Under the pieces are notes generated by a model. It was not told the DNA's origin. It searched no databases and was given only the letters and a program-made list of their open reading frames with translations. A stretch of DNA of 64,000 nucleotides. Source: DASXVU01 sp963732855 (GTDB lineage Archaea > Thermoplasmatota > Thermoplasmata > Methanomassiliicoccales > UBA472). Below are positions 15,894-24,896 of the stretch, in pieces. The DNA lies in the NCBI GenBank assembly GCA_963732855.1, contig CAVTBB010000002.1, positions 310,001 to 374,000 on the forward strand, written 5' to 3'. The number at the start of each line of letters is the position of its first letter. Positions within the stretch are counted from its first letter, which is position 1. Position numbers and translations under genes: made by a program.

Positions 15894-17333
15894 TCATTCG
15901 ACCTGGACCACCTCGACCTGTTCCCCTTCCATATCGGGCGGCAGCTCACCTACCAGCCAGCCTTCGCCGGTGGTCTCGCAATAGAAATAGTTCACTCCCC
16001 CGTCCTCGACATAGGTCCCTCCCCCTCCGGTCAGCGCGATGCCGCCAGCCATGTGTCCGGGCATGAGGAGTAGCACAGAATCATACCCCATGGCCTCGGT
16101 GACCGAGGCGAACAGGATCGACTTATCCTCGCAATCACCGGTCTCATCGTACAACGTCTCGACGGAGTAACGGAAATATTCGTCCGCCCCTTCGGAAATG
16201 TTGTCGTACGAATATTTGATACCCTGGCAGAACGCCAGCGCCAGATTCTCCGTCTGCTCTTGGTCGAACCCACTGCTGGTCGCGATCCCCTTCAGCTTCT
16301 GGGCCAGGTCGACCACGACCGGGTCGCTGGAGGTGACGAACGACCTCATTCCGGATTCCAGCTGAGGACTCCGATCGGCGCCGTTGTTGTGATAGCTGTA
16401 ATATTCCTTGGCGGTCACGTTCAGGTTCAACGAATAGGAATTGCCGTCGTATTCCCACACGTACTCCTTGTCGGAGAGCATGGTGACTGTCGATATGTCA
16501 TACCACAATATTCCGTCGTCATCATCGGATGACTGCGTGCCATCTGATGATCCGTCCGCGATCCCTGTGCTGTCGTCGCCGGTCCAGGTCCCGGTGATGA
16601 GATCATATTTGATGTCTAGTGACCGACCAGACTGCGAAACGCCATCGATATCGATGGCATCGTCACCGCTTATGAAATCCTCGTCCCACATCGAGATCGA
16701 TATGTTGGCGAAGCGATGGGTGTCATTGGCGTTGTACCGGTAACTGTCGTCGACCGTGAACGTGGTACCAACGTTTGGCTCCCACACGTATCCTCCCTTG
16801 TCGATCCTTCCCTTGTACGCACCGTCGATGGAGAGGCTGAAATAGACCTGCGCAGCGTTGCTCATTGTGTCCACCCTGTCCAGGACCTTGGCCGAACGCA
16901 GGTTGATCAGGATGCCCACATCCCGATCCTTGAACAGATCGGTGCTATCCGGGAAACTGTCGTTGTCCTGGTCATTGAACAATGGATCCGCATTATCCCC
17001 GATGCCGTCGCCGTCCATGTCTGACCATTCCGAGGGATCGTCGGGGAATACGTCCGTCAAGTCGGAATGGCCATCGTTGTCCCGGTCAGTGATGGTAGTA
17101 TCGGGATCCGTGCCCTGATCGCCTGGATCCGGGTTACGGGCGTTACCGAGCAGAACGAAGGCTGCCAGCACAGTTACCGCGAGCAGAGCGATCACAATCA
17201 CGATCACTGCTATCAACGTCTTGCGGTCAGACCGTGGGGGCGGTGCCTGCCGGTAGCTGTACTGGTACCGCGGGTCAATGTATGGGTTCTGGACCGGCTG
17301 CTCCGTCCACGGACCCCTCTGGCCATCGCTCAT
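15894..17333 (-). CDS. Membrane-anchored transglutaminase-like surface protein with Ca-binding repeats
   Basis: A 479-residue protein. The N-terminal 40 residues are Pro/Tyr/Gln-rich and cytoplasmic, and one membrane helix spans about 38-62. An Asp-rich region (about 75-135) has thrombospondin type 3-like repeats (DRDNDGHSD, DMDGDGIGDNADP, DQDNDSFPDSTD) expected to bind calcium. A beta-rich stretch precedes a transglutaminase-like domain with the core Cys in ETGDCEDKS and a His in PGHMAGGI. It is predicted to act outside the cell. The start at 17333 is chosen over an upstream in-frame ATG because it opens a typical cytoplasmic tail. Confidence 0.75.
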   Translation of the reverse strand: MSDGQRGPWTEQPVQNPYIDPRYQYSYRQAPPPRSDRKTLIAVIVIVIALLAVTVLAAFVLLGNARNPDPGDQGTDPDTTITDRDNDGHSDLTDVFPDDPSEWSDMDGDGIGDNADPLFNDQDNDSFPDSTDLFKDRDVGILINLRSAKVLDRVDTMSNAAQVYFSLSIDGAYKGRIDKGGYVWEPNVGTTFTVDDSYRYNANDTHRFANISISMWDEDFISGDDAIDIDGVSQSGRSLDIKYDLITGTWTGDDSTGIADGSSDGTQSSDDDDGILWYDISTVTMLSDKEYVWEYDGNSYSLNLNVTAKEYYSYHNNGADRSPQLESGMRSFVTSSDPVVVDLAQKLKGIATSSGFDQEQTENLALAFCQGIKYSYDNISEGADEYFRYSVETLYDETGDCEDKSILFASVTEAMGYDSVLLLMPGHMAGGIALTGGGGTYVEDGGVNYFYCETTGEGWLVGELPPDMEGEQVEVVQVE

Positions 17334-17421
17334 TGCATGAATAATAACCGATGACCGGAAAAAGGTTGGCAAGGATGGCGCGGATCGGAAAAAGGATCCG
17401 CGTCGCCCTCTTTGAACGGAA

Positions 17422-17721
17422 TCACTTCTGGTCGATGATCCACATCAGGTGCCAGCCGAACTGGGTCTTGAACGGTCCGCAGATGTCACCCTTCTTTCCC
17501 TTGAATCCCTCGTCCTCGAATTCCTTGACCATCTTTTGCCGGGCGAACCAACCCAGGTCGCCGCCCTTCTTTCCGGAGGGGCAGTCAGAGAATTTCATGG
17601 CCAATTCACCGAACTTCTTTCCCATTTCGGTCGGGGGGACCGACTTGATCTGGGCCAGGAGCTCCTTGGCCTTGTCTTGGTTCTTGACTAGGATGTGCGC
17701 TGCGTGTACTTCCTTTACCAT
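17422..17721 (-). CDS. Parvulin-type peptidyl-prolyl isomerase
   Basis: A 99-residue single-domain parvulin. It has the family core HAAHILVKN, FGELAMKFSDCPSGKKGGDLGWF and GPFKTQFGWHLMWI, with the two histidines and the GGDLGW loop in place. It has no signal peptide, so it should assist folding in the cytoplasm. The ATG at 17719-17721 matches the family N-terminus. It lies 68 bases after the phosphotransacetylase-like gene on the same strand. Confidence 0.9.
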   Translation of the reverse strand: MVKEVHAAHILVKNQDKAKELLAQIKSVPPTEMGKKFGELAMKFSDCPSGKKGGDLGWFARQKMVKEFEDEGFKGKKGDICGPFKTQFGWHLMWIIDQK

Positions 17722-17789
17722 GCCCGGAACAATATCCAAGGGGGATATCAATTTTGTTCAAGAACCCGCCGTTTGACGAATGCTGCATA

Positions 17790-18791
17790 TCACTCCGAAT
17801 ACACAGCGTCCAAATCCACGTGCTCCTTTACCATCCGCGCGACCAGTTCGATCTTGTCAGTGTCTTCCGGGTCGATCCGGGCGATCAGATGCTCGATAGT
17901 CTCCGACGCGCCTAGCGTGTCCTGGCGCGTGATCAGTATCGGGACACCTTGGTCGTACGCCTTGGCGACAACCTGCCGGTCCGGGTAGAGCCCTCCGGTG
18001 AGCACCAGGCACGATGTGTCCGTTGATAATGCCGCCATCTGGATGTCGGAGCGGTCCCCGCCGGTGATGATCGCCTTGTTGGCGAAGCGCCTCATCGTCT
18101 TGAGCGCCGTCTCCGTCGTCATCGCCCCCACCATCACCTCTTCCACGATCCTGTCCATGTGGTCCTCGGCCACGATGACCGTCGCCCCCAGCGCGTCCGC
18201 CACCTCCTTCACGTCGAAACGGCACAGCTCCTTCAGCGGCGGGATCGAACCCAGCACTGGGATGTGCTTCGATTCCAGCATCTTGACGACGTTGGGGTCT
18301 TCGTTCATGTTGAGGATGACGCCTCTGAAGTTGACCTTATAACGGCGCATCATGTGCTTCAGCATCGCTATCTTGTCCAGGTCTGATGATCCGGCACGGG
18401 AGATGAGCACGACGTCCGCTTGCACATTCTCCGCGATGGCCATGCCGGATACGTCGTTAAGGAAGCCAGTGGTTATCTCGCGGGTCCCTTCGATCAGCAT
18501 CAGGTCGCACTTGCATCTCAGCTTCTCATAGCAATTGATGATCTCGTCCATATCGACCGGTTTTTCCATGTCGTACGTGAACGGGCTCAGCACCTCCTCG
18601 GTCTGCGGCAATCCCAGTGCCCTCTTCATCAGGTACGCGTCCTGATCGATCACCCGGTCGTCGAGCGCCATCAGGGTCTCCTTGAACGGTTTGAAGAACC
18701 CAACCTTGCCGGGGAAGTTCTTCGCAAGTCCCAGAGTGACCATCGTCTTTCCGGACCTCTCCACCACTGAACCCAAGAATAATGACCTCAT
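17790..18791 (-). CDS. Phosphotransacetylase N-terminal-like protein (AAA_26 plus DRTGG)
   Basis: A 333-residue protein with the layout of the regulatory N-terminal part of bacterial phosphotransacetylase. A dethiobiotin-synthetase-like P-loop domain (GSVVERSGKT near residue 7, LMLIEGTREI near 97) is followed by a DRTGG-type domain (about 215-320). No catalytic phosphotransacetylase domain is present. Its start overlaps the stop of the ADP-forming acyl-CoA synthetase gene by 4 bases, so the two are coupled. It may regulate or sense acetyl-CoA metabolism; the exact role is not known. Confidence 0.82.
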   Translation of the reverse strand: MRSLFLGSVVERSGKTMVTLGLAKNFPGKVGFFKPFKETLMALDDRVIDQDAYLMKRALGLPQTEEVLSPFTYDMEKPVDMDEIINCYEKLRCKCDLMLIEGTREITTGFLNDVSGMAIAENVQADVVLISRAGSSDLDKIAMLKHMMRRYKVNFRGVILNMNEDPNVVKMLESKHIPVLGSIPPLKELCRFDVKEVADALGATVIVAEDHMDRIVEEVMVGAMTTETALKTMRRFANKAIITGGDRSDIQMAALSTDTSCLVLTGGLYPDRQVVAKAYDQGVPILITRQDTLGASETIEHLIARIDPEDTDKIELVARMVKEHVDLDAVYSE

Positions 18792-20932
18792 GCTGTTTCC
18801 CTCCTGATTGTCGCGAGCGCGTCCACCGCGCTCGCCCCCTGGCCTTCGTCGCCGACGATGACCGGGTTCATCTCGAACTCCGCCAGCTCGGGGAAATCCA
18901 TGGCCAGCTGAGATAGCTTGCCGATGATGTCCTTCAACGCCGCGATGTCCGCGGGACGCCTCCCTCTGGCTCCCGTGAGTATCGGATATGCCTTGATAGA
19001 CTGTATCATGGTATTAACGTCGCTCCCGGTTAATGGAGCTATCCTCTGCGCCACGTCCCGCATGACCTCGACGAATATCCCACCTAACCCGAACGTCACC
19101 ACCGGTCCGAACTGGTTGTCCCTCACCATGCCGACGATGACCTCGCGCCCTTTCACCATACGTTCCAGCGACACGCCGTCGACCTTGGCCTGGGGCATCT
19201 TCGAGGATATCCTGGACATGATCAGCTGGAACTGCGTCCTGACCTCATCGTCACTATTGATGTCGACCACGACCCCGCCCACATCGGTCTTGTGGGCGAT
19301 GTCCGGAGATACCACCTTCATGACCAGCGGATATCCGATCCTCTGCGCCTCCCTGACCGCCTCCTCGGCGTCGTTGGCCGCGCCTTCGAGAGGGACATCG
19401 ATTCCGTAGGCGCTCAAGATCTCCTTGCCCTCGGTCTCCGAGAGCATTAGACGGTTCTCGGAACGAACCTTGTCCAGAACGGCTTTGGTCCGTTCCTTGT
19501 CCCCGGCATAAGAAAGCGGGATCTCGTCGACATTGGAGTTCTTGAAGAGCTTGTACGAGACCATGGCGCCGAGGGATCGTACCGCCCGGTCCGGTGAATC
19601 ATAGTTCGGGACGCCCGACGTCCGGAGTATGCTGACCGCCCTTTCCAGCCCAGCACCGCCCACGAATGCCGTGACGAAGGGTTTGGGCGAGTTGCCCGCG
19701 AACTTGGCCAGGGCCGTGGCGACTGCGGCCGTGTCCACAATGTCAGTAGGGGCCATCAAGGCCAGGACGCAGGAGACGTTGTCGTCTCGCATGATGGCAT
19801 TGATCGCGAACGAATATCGGTCGGCATCGGCATCGCCGATCACATCCACCGGGTTGTAGAAGTTAGCCGACTCGGGCAGCTTGGTCTTCAGTAGCTCAAT
19901 GGTCTCCGGCTTGAACGATGCCAGAGTGACACCGTAATCAGAGCAGGCGTCGGCCGCCATGACACCCAGTCCGCCGGCGTTGGTGACAATGGCGATGCGG
20001 TCGCCTTCCGGCAACGGCATGCTCGAAAAGAGCGTTAGATGGTCGAAGAGCTCCTCTATCGTCTTGACCCGGATAATGCCGGACTGCGCCATCGCCGCGT
20101 CATAGACCTTGTCGCTGCCGGAGAGCGCACCAGTATGTGACGATGCCGCCTTGGCGCCCGTGGACGTTCGTCCAGCCTTGAGCGCGATTATAGGTTTGCC
20201 TCTCGTGGTGAGCTTGGCCTGACGCATGAACTCGATGCCCCGGTCAGTGCCCTCGATGTACATCCCGATGACTTTGGTCAACGGATCGTCGCGCAGATAC
20301 TGGAGCAGGTCTGCCTCGTCGATGTCCAGCTTGTTTCCGACACTGATGAACTTGGAGAATCCGACGTTCGTTCGCTTGGCCCAATCCAGCATGACCGCGC
20401 ATATGGCGCCCGACTGGGAGCTGATGGCGATCGAGCCGGCGCGTGGATACTGGTTGACGAAGGTGGCATTGATCCTGCTGTCGGTATTGATCATACCCAG
20501 ACAGTTAGGGCCCAATATCCTCATCCCGTAGGAGCGGGCGATCTCCCCGACCTTTCGCTCCAGTTCCGCCCCGTCCTTGCCGACCTCCTTGAAACCGGCG
20601 GAGATGATGATGGCCGCCTTGGTCCCCTTATGGCCGGCCTCGTCGATGATACCTGGGACCATGCGCGCCGGGGTGGTTATGACCACCAGGTCTATCTTGT
20701 CCGGAACGAGAGAAATGCTGGAATAGCATCTGAGGCCGAGAATCTCCTCCGATTTCGGGTTGACCGGGTATAGCTTTCCGGTGAAGCCTGAGCTGATGAT
20801 GTTGCGTAGCACTATGTGGCCGACCTTGGTCTCCTCCCTGGCCGCACCCACCACAGCAATGCTTGCCGGCTCGAAAAGTTCCCTCATCCTCTCCGCCCGC
20901 AATTGCATTACCCCCTGGATATAGCTTGCCAT
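18788..20932 (-). CDS. Acetyl/acyl-CoA synthetase (ADP-forming), fused alpha-beta
   Basis: A 714-residue single-chain enzyme that converts acyl-CoA, ADP and phosphate to acid, ATP and CoA. The CoA-binding domain (ASIAVVGAAREETKVGHIVLRN) starts at about residue 22. A CoA-ligase region carries the phosphorylated His in SSHTGALSGSD near residue 263. The beta part is an ATP-grasp domain (about 490-710: GYPLVMKVVSPDIAHKTDVGGV, FGLGGIFVEV). The first ATG at 20932 is used; ATG codons 8 and 16 residues later are possible. It lies 13 bases after the DUF72 gene. Confidence 0.93.
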   Translation of the reverse strand: MASYIQGVMQLRAERMRELFEPASIAVVGAAREETKVGHIVLRNIISSGFTGKLYPVNPKSEEILGLRCYSSISLVPDKIDLVVITTPARMVPGIIDEAGHKGTKAAIIISAGFKEVGKDGAELERKVGEIARSYGMRILGPNCLGMINTDSRINATFVNQYPRAGSIAISSQSGAICAVMLDWAKRTNVGFSKFISVGNKLDIDEADLLQYLRDDPLTKVIGMYIEGTDRGIEFMRQAKLTTRGKPIIALKAGRTSTGAKAASSHTGALSGSDKVYDAAMAQSGIIRVKTIEELFDHLTLFSSMPLPEGDRIAIVTNAGGLGVMAADACSDYGVTLASFKPETIELLKTKLPESANFYNPVDVIGDADADRYSFAINAIMRDDNVSCVLALMAPTDIVDTAAVATALAKFAGNSPKPFVTAFVGGAGLERAVSILRTSGVPNYDSPDRAVRSLGAMVSYKLFKNSNVDEIPLSYAGDKERTKAVLDKVRSENRLMLSETEGKEILSAYGIDVPLEGAANDAEEAVREAQRIGYPLVMKVVSPDIAHKTDVGGVVVDINSDDEVRTQFQLIMSRISSKMPQAKVDGVSLERMVKGREVIVGMVRDNQFGPVVTFGLGGIFVEVMRDVAQRIAPLTGSDVNTMIQSIKAYPILTGARGRRPADIAALKDIIGKLSQLAMDFPELAEFEMNPVIVGDEGQGASAVDALATIRRETA

Positions 20933-20945
20933 GGGAAAGTGCGTT

Positions 20946-21830
20946 TCAGAACTCGTCTATCTTGGCTTGGTCCTGGACATGCACCACCTTGGGCTTGTGC
21001 GGGATAGCCAACATGTCCATCAGTTCGAACGCGTTCTTGGCGGATTTGGCCCGGCCATGGTTGTTGAAGAACACGCGGACCCGGGAGACGTGTTCCTCCA
21101 TCTCCCTGATCCGAGGCACCCAGGGGGTCAGCTGATCCTCGCTGTACAAATAATCATATCGGTCGATGCGCTCGTCATCCTCCTTCTCATCGTGATACCA
21201 GATGTCATTGTTCCGACCGTGGAACCGGACGTAGGCGGAATCGGCAGTCAAATCGCTGGTGAACGGAAAACCTGGACCGTCGACGATGACATTTGCGATG
21301 TGGTTGTCCCGCAGGAGCCTGAAGGTATCTCCGAGCAGGTGGTGATTGTCGTTAAGCCAGGACTTGTGGCGGAACTCCAGGGCGTAGTGGAACTCGCCGA
21401 CCGATAGTGAGCCGAGGAATCGGGAAAGCACCTCGAACGAGTCGCCAGTGTTGTGGAAAGAAGGGGACAACTGCAGCAGGATGGCGCCCAGGCCGCCGGC
21501 CTCGTTCAGCGGCAGCGCCAGGATGCGCTCGAAGAACAGCGCGTGCTTGACCGCCGCCTTGTCATCGTGGTCGACGAGGGCCTCATGCGTGACACTGCGG
21601 GGCATCTTGATCGAGAACTCGAACCCGGGATGCGTCTTGGCCTTCTCCACCCAGGATCTGACCTGCGCATCCCCGGGCATGCGGTAGAAGGTCGAGTTCA
21701 CCTCGACGGAGCTGAAGAACTCGGCGTAATGCTCGAACCGCTTGGCATTGTCGTTCCTTATCTCGAAGGGAAAGAATCGGCCGATCCAATCCTCGTAGGA
21801 CCAACCGCTGCACCCGATCATGATGGTCAT
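20946..21830 (-). CDS. DUF72 (YecE-like) protein
   Basis: A 294-residue TIM-barrel protein of the DUF72 family. Recognisable are IGCSGWSYEDWIGRFFP at the N-terminus, FFSSVEVNSTFYRMP, LLQLSPSFHN, ALEFRHKSW and the end motif VFFNNHGRAKSAKNAFEL. The molecular function of this widespread family is not established. The start at 21830 is chosen by alignment to the family; a longer in-frame reading would run into the neighbouring gene. It is the first gene of a tight minus-strand group with the acyl-CoA synthetase. Confidence 0.88.
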   Translation of the reverse strand: MTIMIGCSGWSYEDWIGRFFPFEIRNDNAKRFEHYAEFFSSVEVNSTFYRMPGDAQVRSWVEKAKTHPGFEFSIKMPRSVTHEALVDHDDKAAVKHALFFERILALPLNEAGGLGAILLQLSPSFHNTGDSFEVLSRFLGSLSVGEFHYALEFRHKSWLNDNHHLLGDTFRLLRDNHIANVIVDGPGFPFTSDLTADSAYVRFHGRNNDIWYHDEKEDDERIDRYDYLYSEDQLTPWVPRIREMEEHVSRVRVFFNNHGRAKSAKNAFELMDMLAIPHKPKVVHVQDQAKIDEF

Positions 21831-21885
21831 CGTATGCTTATTTGCAGGTTCAAACAGAAAAAGGTAATGAAAGGGATGAAGGGAT

Positions 21886-22335
21886 TTACCAGGATCGGGA
21901 CCATTTGTTCCACATGATGCCGTTGATGCCGCCCAGCACCAGCAAAGAGATGAACAGCACGGCCAGGTTCTGATAGCCATTGTAGCCGTCGGCATAGACC
22001 AGCAACCAGACCAGCAGGAACACCACCCATGCCACGCCGGTCAGGAACGATAAGATGGCCTTCAGGCGCCATGGGCCCATCACATCCTTCGGCGCCATCC
22101 GCATCGCCCAGGTGCCCCACATGGCTCCGTTGATGCCGATGAACACGATCACTGACACAATGACCGCGGCGATGTTCTCGTAGATGTTATAGTCACCAGC
22201 GTAGAATCCCAGCCAGATGAGCACGAAGGAGAGCCATCCCACAGCGGTCGCTATGGAGGTCGATACCCTCCAGCCGAATCCCTTCGTCTTTCTTGGGTCG
22301 AAATCGACCTCTAGATTCTCATTCAACTCGTCCAT
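21886..22335 (-). CDS. Four-helix membrane protein with internal duplication
   Basis: A 149-residue protein with a hydrophilic N-terminus and four membrane helices made of two similar halves. VGWLSFVLIWLGFYAGDY...IGINGAMWGTWAM (about 32-80) resembles VAWVVFLLVWLLVYADGY...LGGINGIMWNKWS (about 97-147). The duplication suggests a two-helix unit that doubled. No family function is recognised. It precedes the DUF72 gene by 55 bases on the same strand. Confidence 0.75.
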   Translation of the reverse strand: MDELNENLEVDFDPRKTKGFGWRVSTSIATAVGWLSFVLIWLGFYAGDYNIYENIAAVIVSVIVFIGINGAMWGTWAMRMAPKDVMGPWRLKAILSFLTGVAWVVFLLVWLLVYADGYNGYQNLAVLFISLLVLGGINGIMWNKWSRSW

Positions 22336-22555
22336 ATGCCCACACCCCCATGCCCGGCCCCGCCTGGTGCATCCGTGATCGTTATCTTCGCTGATTACAG
22401 ACCACTCCTCTATGATTATCCTATCGGTCGGTCACCCTATTTGGGCAAGGTGGACACAAGTGACCGGATGGAGTCGACCTTTCCACTGCTTGATCGGTAT
22501 CGAGGTCAAATGAGCGCAAAATGATCTTCAGCGATGGAACGCGGACAACAGATTT

Positions 22556-22563
22556 GTTTATAT
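22556..22563 (+). promoter_or_regulatory. TATA box of the membrane winged-helix gene
   Basis: GTTTATAT lies about 72 bases before the ATG at 22632, predicting a leader of about 45 bases. The remaining 22336-22555 region shows no other feature. Confidence 0.5.
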
Positions 22564-22631
22564 GGCCGTTGGTGGCCTAGAAGATGTGATCCCTGACCTG
22601 CTGACGGTCGTGTGGAAGCAACTGGTGTTCC

Positions 22632-23225
22632 ATGAAAACCAACAGGACGTTGATCTTGGCCTCATTGATCTTCTTCGTAGGGCTCCTGCTGACGATATTC
22701 GCACTATTATCTCCCAATGTGGGGAGAGGCGGCAGTTCCGGTATGGTGGGGGGAACCACCGACATCGATTCCTATTCGATCACGAACATGATGCTGGCGA
22801 TCGTGGGAGCTTTCTTGATGGCTATCGGAGCCTTTTTGGCCTTTTTCAGACAGGAATACGAACCGCTGACCGACATACCTCCAATCAAGAGTTCCAGCAT
22901 ACCGATCATTGCATCGGTTGAAAAGTCCCAACTCCGTTCGCAAGAGACGCCTGAGCCGATAGAAGAAACGATCCAGGTGCAAGCGGACGTGAAGCCCGTG
23001 GATGAAAGGATCCTGGTCCTGCGCCTACTTTCAGGAGATGAAAGGACCTTATTCCGGGCCATCGTGGATTCGGGGGGAGAGGCATTGCAGAAGGACCTGA
23101 TCATTAAAACCAAAATGTCCGATGCCAAGGTGTCGAGGACCCTGGACAAGCTTGTGGATAAAGGTGTTGTCTCCAAAACGAGATATGGAATGACAAACAG
23201 GGTCAGGGTCGAAATCGAACCCTGA
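22632..23225 (+). CDS. Membrane-anchored winged-helix regulator
   Basis: A 197-residue protein. Two membrane helices (about 8-28 and 52-76) flank a Gly/Ser-rich loop. After a linker, the C-terminal domain (about 125-195) has a MarR/IclR-like winged helix: LLSGDERTLFRAIVDSGGEALQKDLIIKTKMSDAKVSRTLDKLVDKGVVSKTRYG. This two-helix plus winged-helix layout is common in archaea, where such proteins are thought to control transcription from the membrane. No target can be named. Confidence 0.8.
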   Translation: MKTNRTLILASLIFFVGLLLTIFALLSPNVGRGGSSGMVGGTTDIDSYSITNMMLAIVGAFLMAIGAFLAFFRQEYEPLTDIPPIKSSSIPIIASVEKSQLRSQETPEPIEETIQVQADVKPVDERILVLRLLSGDERTLFRAIVDSGGEALQKDLIIKTKMSDAKVSRTLDKLVDKGVVSKTRYGMTNRVRVEIEP

Positions 23226-23276
23226 TCACGAAATAACGATTTGTATCCAATAGGCGTAGAATAATAAAAAAGGTTT

Positions 23277-23624
23277 TCAAGCCCGACAAAGGGCCTGACC
23301 GTTCTGGTATCCGGTACAGTTACAGGTGCCTTCAGCGTTCTGCGTCATGTTGCACTGAGTGCCAGTCAGGTTCTGGCAATTCAGCCCGATCCCGTTCATC
23401 ATGCCATTGTGACCCTGGGACCCGCTCATTCCGTTCGAGGCCTGACCGTTTTGGCACTGGGCCCCCATATGACCGTTCATGTCCCCGTTTCCACCCATCA
23501 TTCCGGTCCCGATGCTGCCCGACCCTGTGAAGGAGCCGGCGGCCGCTGCCGCTCCCATAAATCCGACGAGTGCGACCACGCCTATGACGCACACGACGGT
23601 GACGGTCTTCATTGCTGTGTTCAT
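23277..23624 (-). CDS. Exported Met/Gly/Asn-rich small protein
   Basis: A 115-residue protein with a signal-like segment (KTVTVVCVIGVVALVGFMGAAAAAG). The mature region is rich in Met, Gly, Asn and Gln and has several spaced cysteines (CQNGQ, LNCQNL, TQCNMT, GTCNCTGYQNGQALC). Met- and Cys-rich exported proteins often bind metals such as copper, so metal binding is a guess here. No family is recognised. Confidence 0.6.
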   Translation of the reverse strand: MNTAMKTVTVVCVIGVVALVGFMGAAAAAGSFTGSGSIGTGMMGGNGDMNGHMGAQCQNGQASNGMSGSQGHNGMMNGIGLNCQNLTGTQCNMTQNAEGTCNCTGYQNGQALCRA

Positions 23625-23869
23625 TTAGATTTCCTGCTGCGACCTCTCGCAAGCAATCTTAACGACCGCTGAAAAAACATTTGAAATGGGCGGTTGAAAA
23701 GCTCTGAAAGCTTGAAAAGTCATAATCTGGATGCAAACACCTTGGAAAAATGATCTAATTTGGAATGAAACTGGTTCGCCAACCGATAACTACTGTAATG
23801 TTTGCCTCATTTGATCGAAAGACAAGCCCGAATGATACTATCTGCGGATACAAGAGATACAGGAGAGGG

Positions 23870-23877
23870 TTTAAATT
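23870..23877 (+). promoter_or_regulatory. TATA box ahead of the structured RNA candidate
   Basis: TTTAAATT follows a purine-rich AGGAGAGGG, as in a BRE/TATA pair, and predicts a start near 23900. The closest protein start downstream is about 290 bases away, much farther than for other genes here. Confidence 0.55.
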
Positions 23878-23899
23878 TAGCTCATCCCTCTCCATCCTT

Positions 23900-24125
23900 G
23901 CATTCGGTAAAAGTAGAGGCGATCTGTGAACCTCTCAGTAATCCGGATGCGTACAGTGCCCGTTAATTGGGTCCCTGCAGGAACTTGCGATGAGACTATC
24001 GCGTCATGACTGGAGGACAACCCCGGTGCACGACACTAAACCCCCGCCCCGGGTCAGTGTGGGGAGAACAGACAGTCATGTCGTCCATGAACCAATCTGT
24101 TTGGGGTGGGGGACACTCTAAGGCG
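23900..24125 (+). ncRNA. Structured non-coding RNA or long leader candidate
   Basis: The 23625-24191 gap has no convincing ORF, but the transcript predicted from the TATA box at 23870 can fold into nested helices. A hairpin AGAGG/CCTCT is at 23915-23919 and 23931-23935. The outer stem AGTGCCC pairs 23955-23961 with GGG-A-CACT at 24110-24117. Inside are ATTGG/CCAAT (23966/24092), CATGACTG/CAGTCATG (24005/24073), CCCC/GGGG (24021/24061) and ACACT/AGTGT (24033/24056). A side hairpin GCGAT/ATCGC is at 23987/23998. No RNase P, SRP or known riboswitch consensus was recognised. It may be a free RNA or control the CBS gene. Confidence 0.5.
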
Positions 24126-24150
24126 TCTCGTTACAAAGAATCGACTGGCA

Positions 24151-24164
24151 TAACGATTTCGTTA
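24151..24164. promoter_or_regulatory. Short palindrome before the CBS gene
   Basis: TAACGATTTCGTTA is a 14-base inverted repeat (arms TAACGA and TCGTTA), 28 bases before the CBS-protein ATG. It could be an operator or a small hairpin. Confidence 0.3.
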
Positions 24165-24191
24165 AGTATTCAGGGCTCACTATGAGTGTTC

Positions 24192-24707
24192 ATGGTGGAG
24201 ATGAAGAAGAGCTTCTCGGACCTACTGGTCGAAGATGTTTTCGAACTTATTGTTAAAGATCCAACAACCATCGATTCCGGTTCGAAGATCCGCCAGGTAT
24301 TCGACGAGTTCCTTAACAGCCCGGTCTCACGGAAGGTCTATGTCTTGAATGAAGAGGGACAGCTAATGGGGGCAGTGACCACCGAGACACTGCTTCGCCT
24401 CCTCGGTTATAGGGTGGGCGTCAGAGAGTTCGCCAACTGGTCCCTATGGAGGCTCATGAGGGATATGCTCAAGGAAGGAGTGGAAGGAGTGATCGACAAG
24501 GTCCCAACGGTAAAACGTTCGACCAAACTGGTCAAAGCCCTCCAAATCATGGTCGAAGACCACTTCACTGACCTACCGGTCGTGGACGACGACGGGAAAT
24601 TGATCGGCGAACTGAACAGCTATGAGATATTCACCAAGGGGAGAGGATCTGTTCGAAGAGTGAACCTTGAACTGCACCTGTTCGAGGATCTAAATGAGAG
24701 GTCATAG
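24192..24707 (+). CDS. Tandem CBS-domain protein
   Basis: A 171-residue protein made of two CBS motifs. The first (about 10-75) has DPTTIDSGSKIRQVFDEFLNSPVSRKVYVLNEEGQLMGAVTTETLLRLL. The second (about 95-160) has VPTVKRSTKLVKALQIMVEDHFTDLPVVDDDGKLIGELNSYEIF. CBS pairs usually bind adenine nucleotides or SAM and report energy state; no effector domain is attached. ATG at 24192 or 24201 could be the start. It stands alone between the RNA candidate and the decayed methyltransferase. Confidence 0.82.
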   Translation: MVEMKKSFSDLLVEDVFELIVKDPTTIDSGSKIRQVFDEFLNSPVSRKVYVLNEEGQLMGAVTTETLLRLLGYRVGVREFANWSLWRLMRDMLKEGVEGVIDKVPTVKRSTKLVKALQIMVEDHFTDLPVVDDDGKLIGELNSYEIFTKGRGSVRRVNLELHLFEDLNERS

Positions 24708-24896
24708 AAGTCCTGCCCATGTTGTCTCATGATTGGACCAGTTGTACCCGCACCGAAAATACTTGCTAAGGATATTGGCAGAGAGAGGATCAAACGGTCT
24801 AAATGATGATTCCATCAAAGTTGAACATGAATAATCACTAAGTTGTTATCTCATACAATTGTTTAATTCCCGGGTAATGATTGGAGCCTGATAGAA

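Noticed and set aside
23900..24125. RNase P RNA or SRP RNA
   Set aside because: The GGAGGAAAGUCC-type core of RNase P and the GGAAGGAAGCAGC-type loop of SRP RNA are not present.
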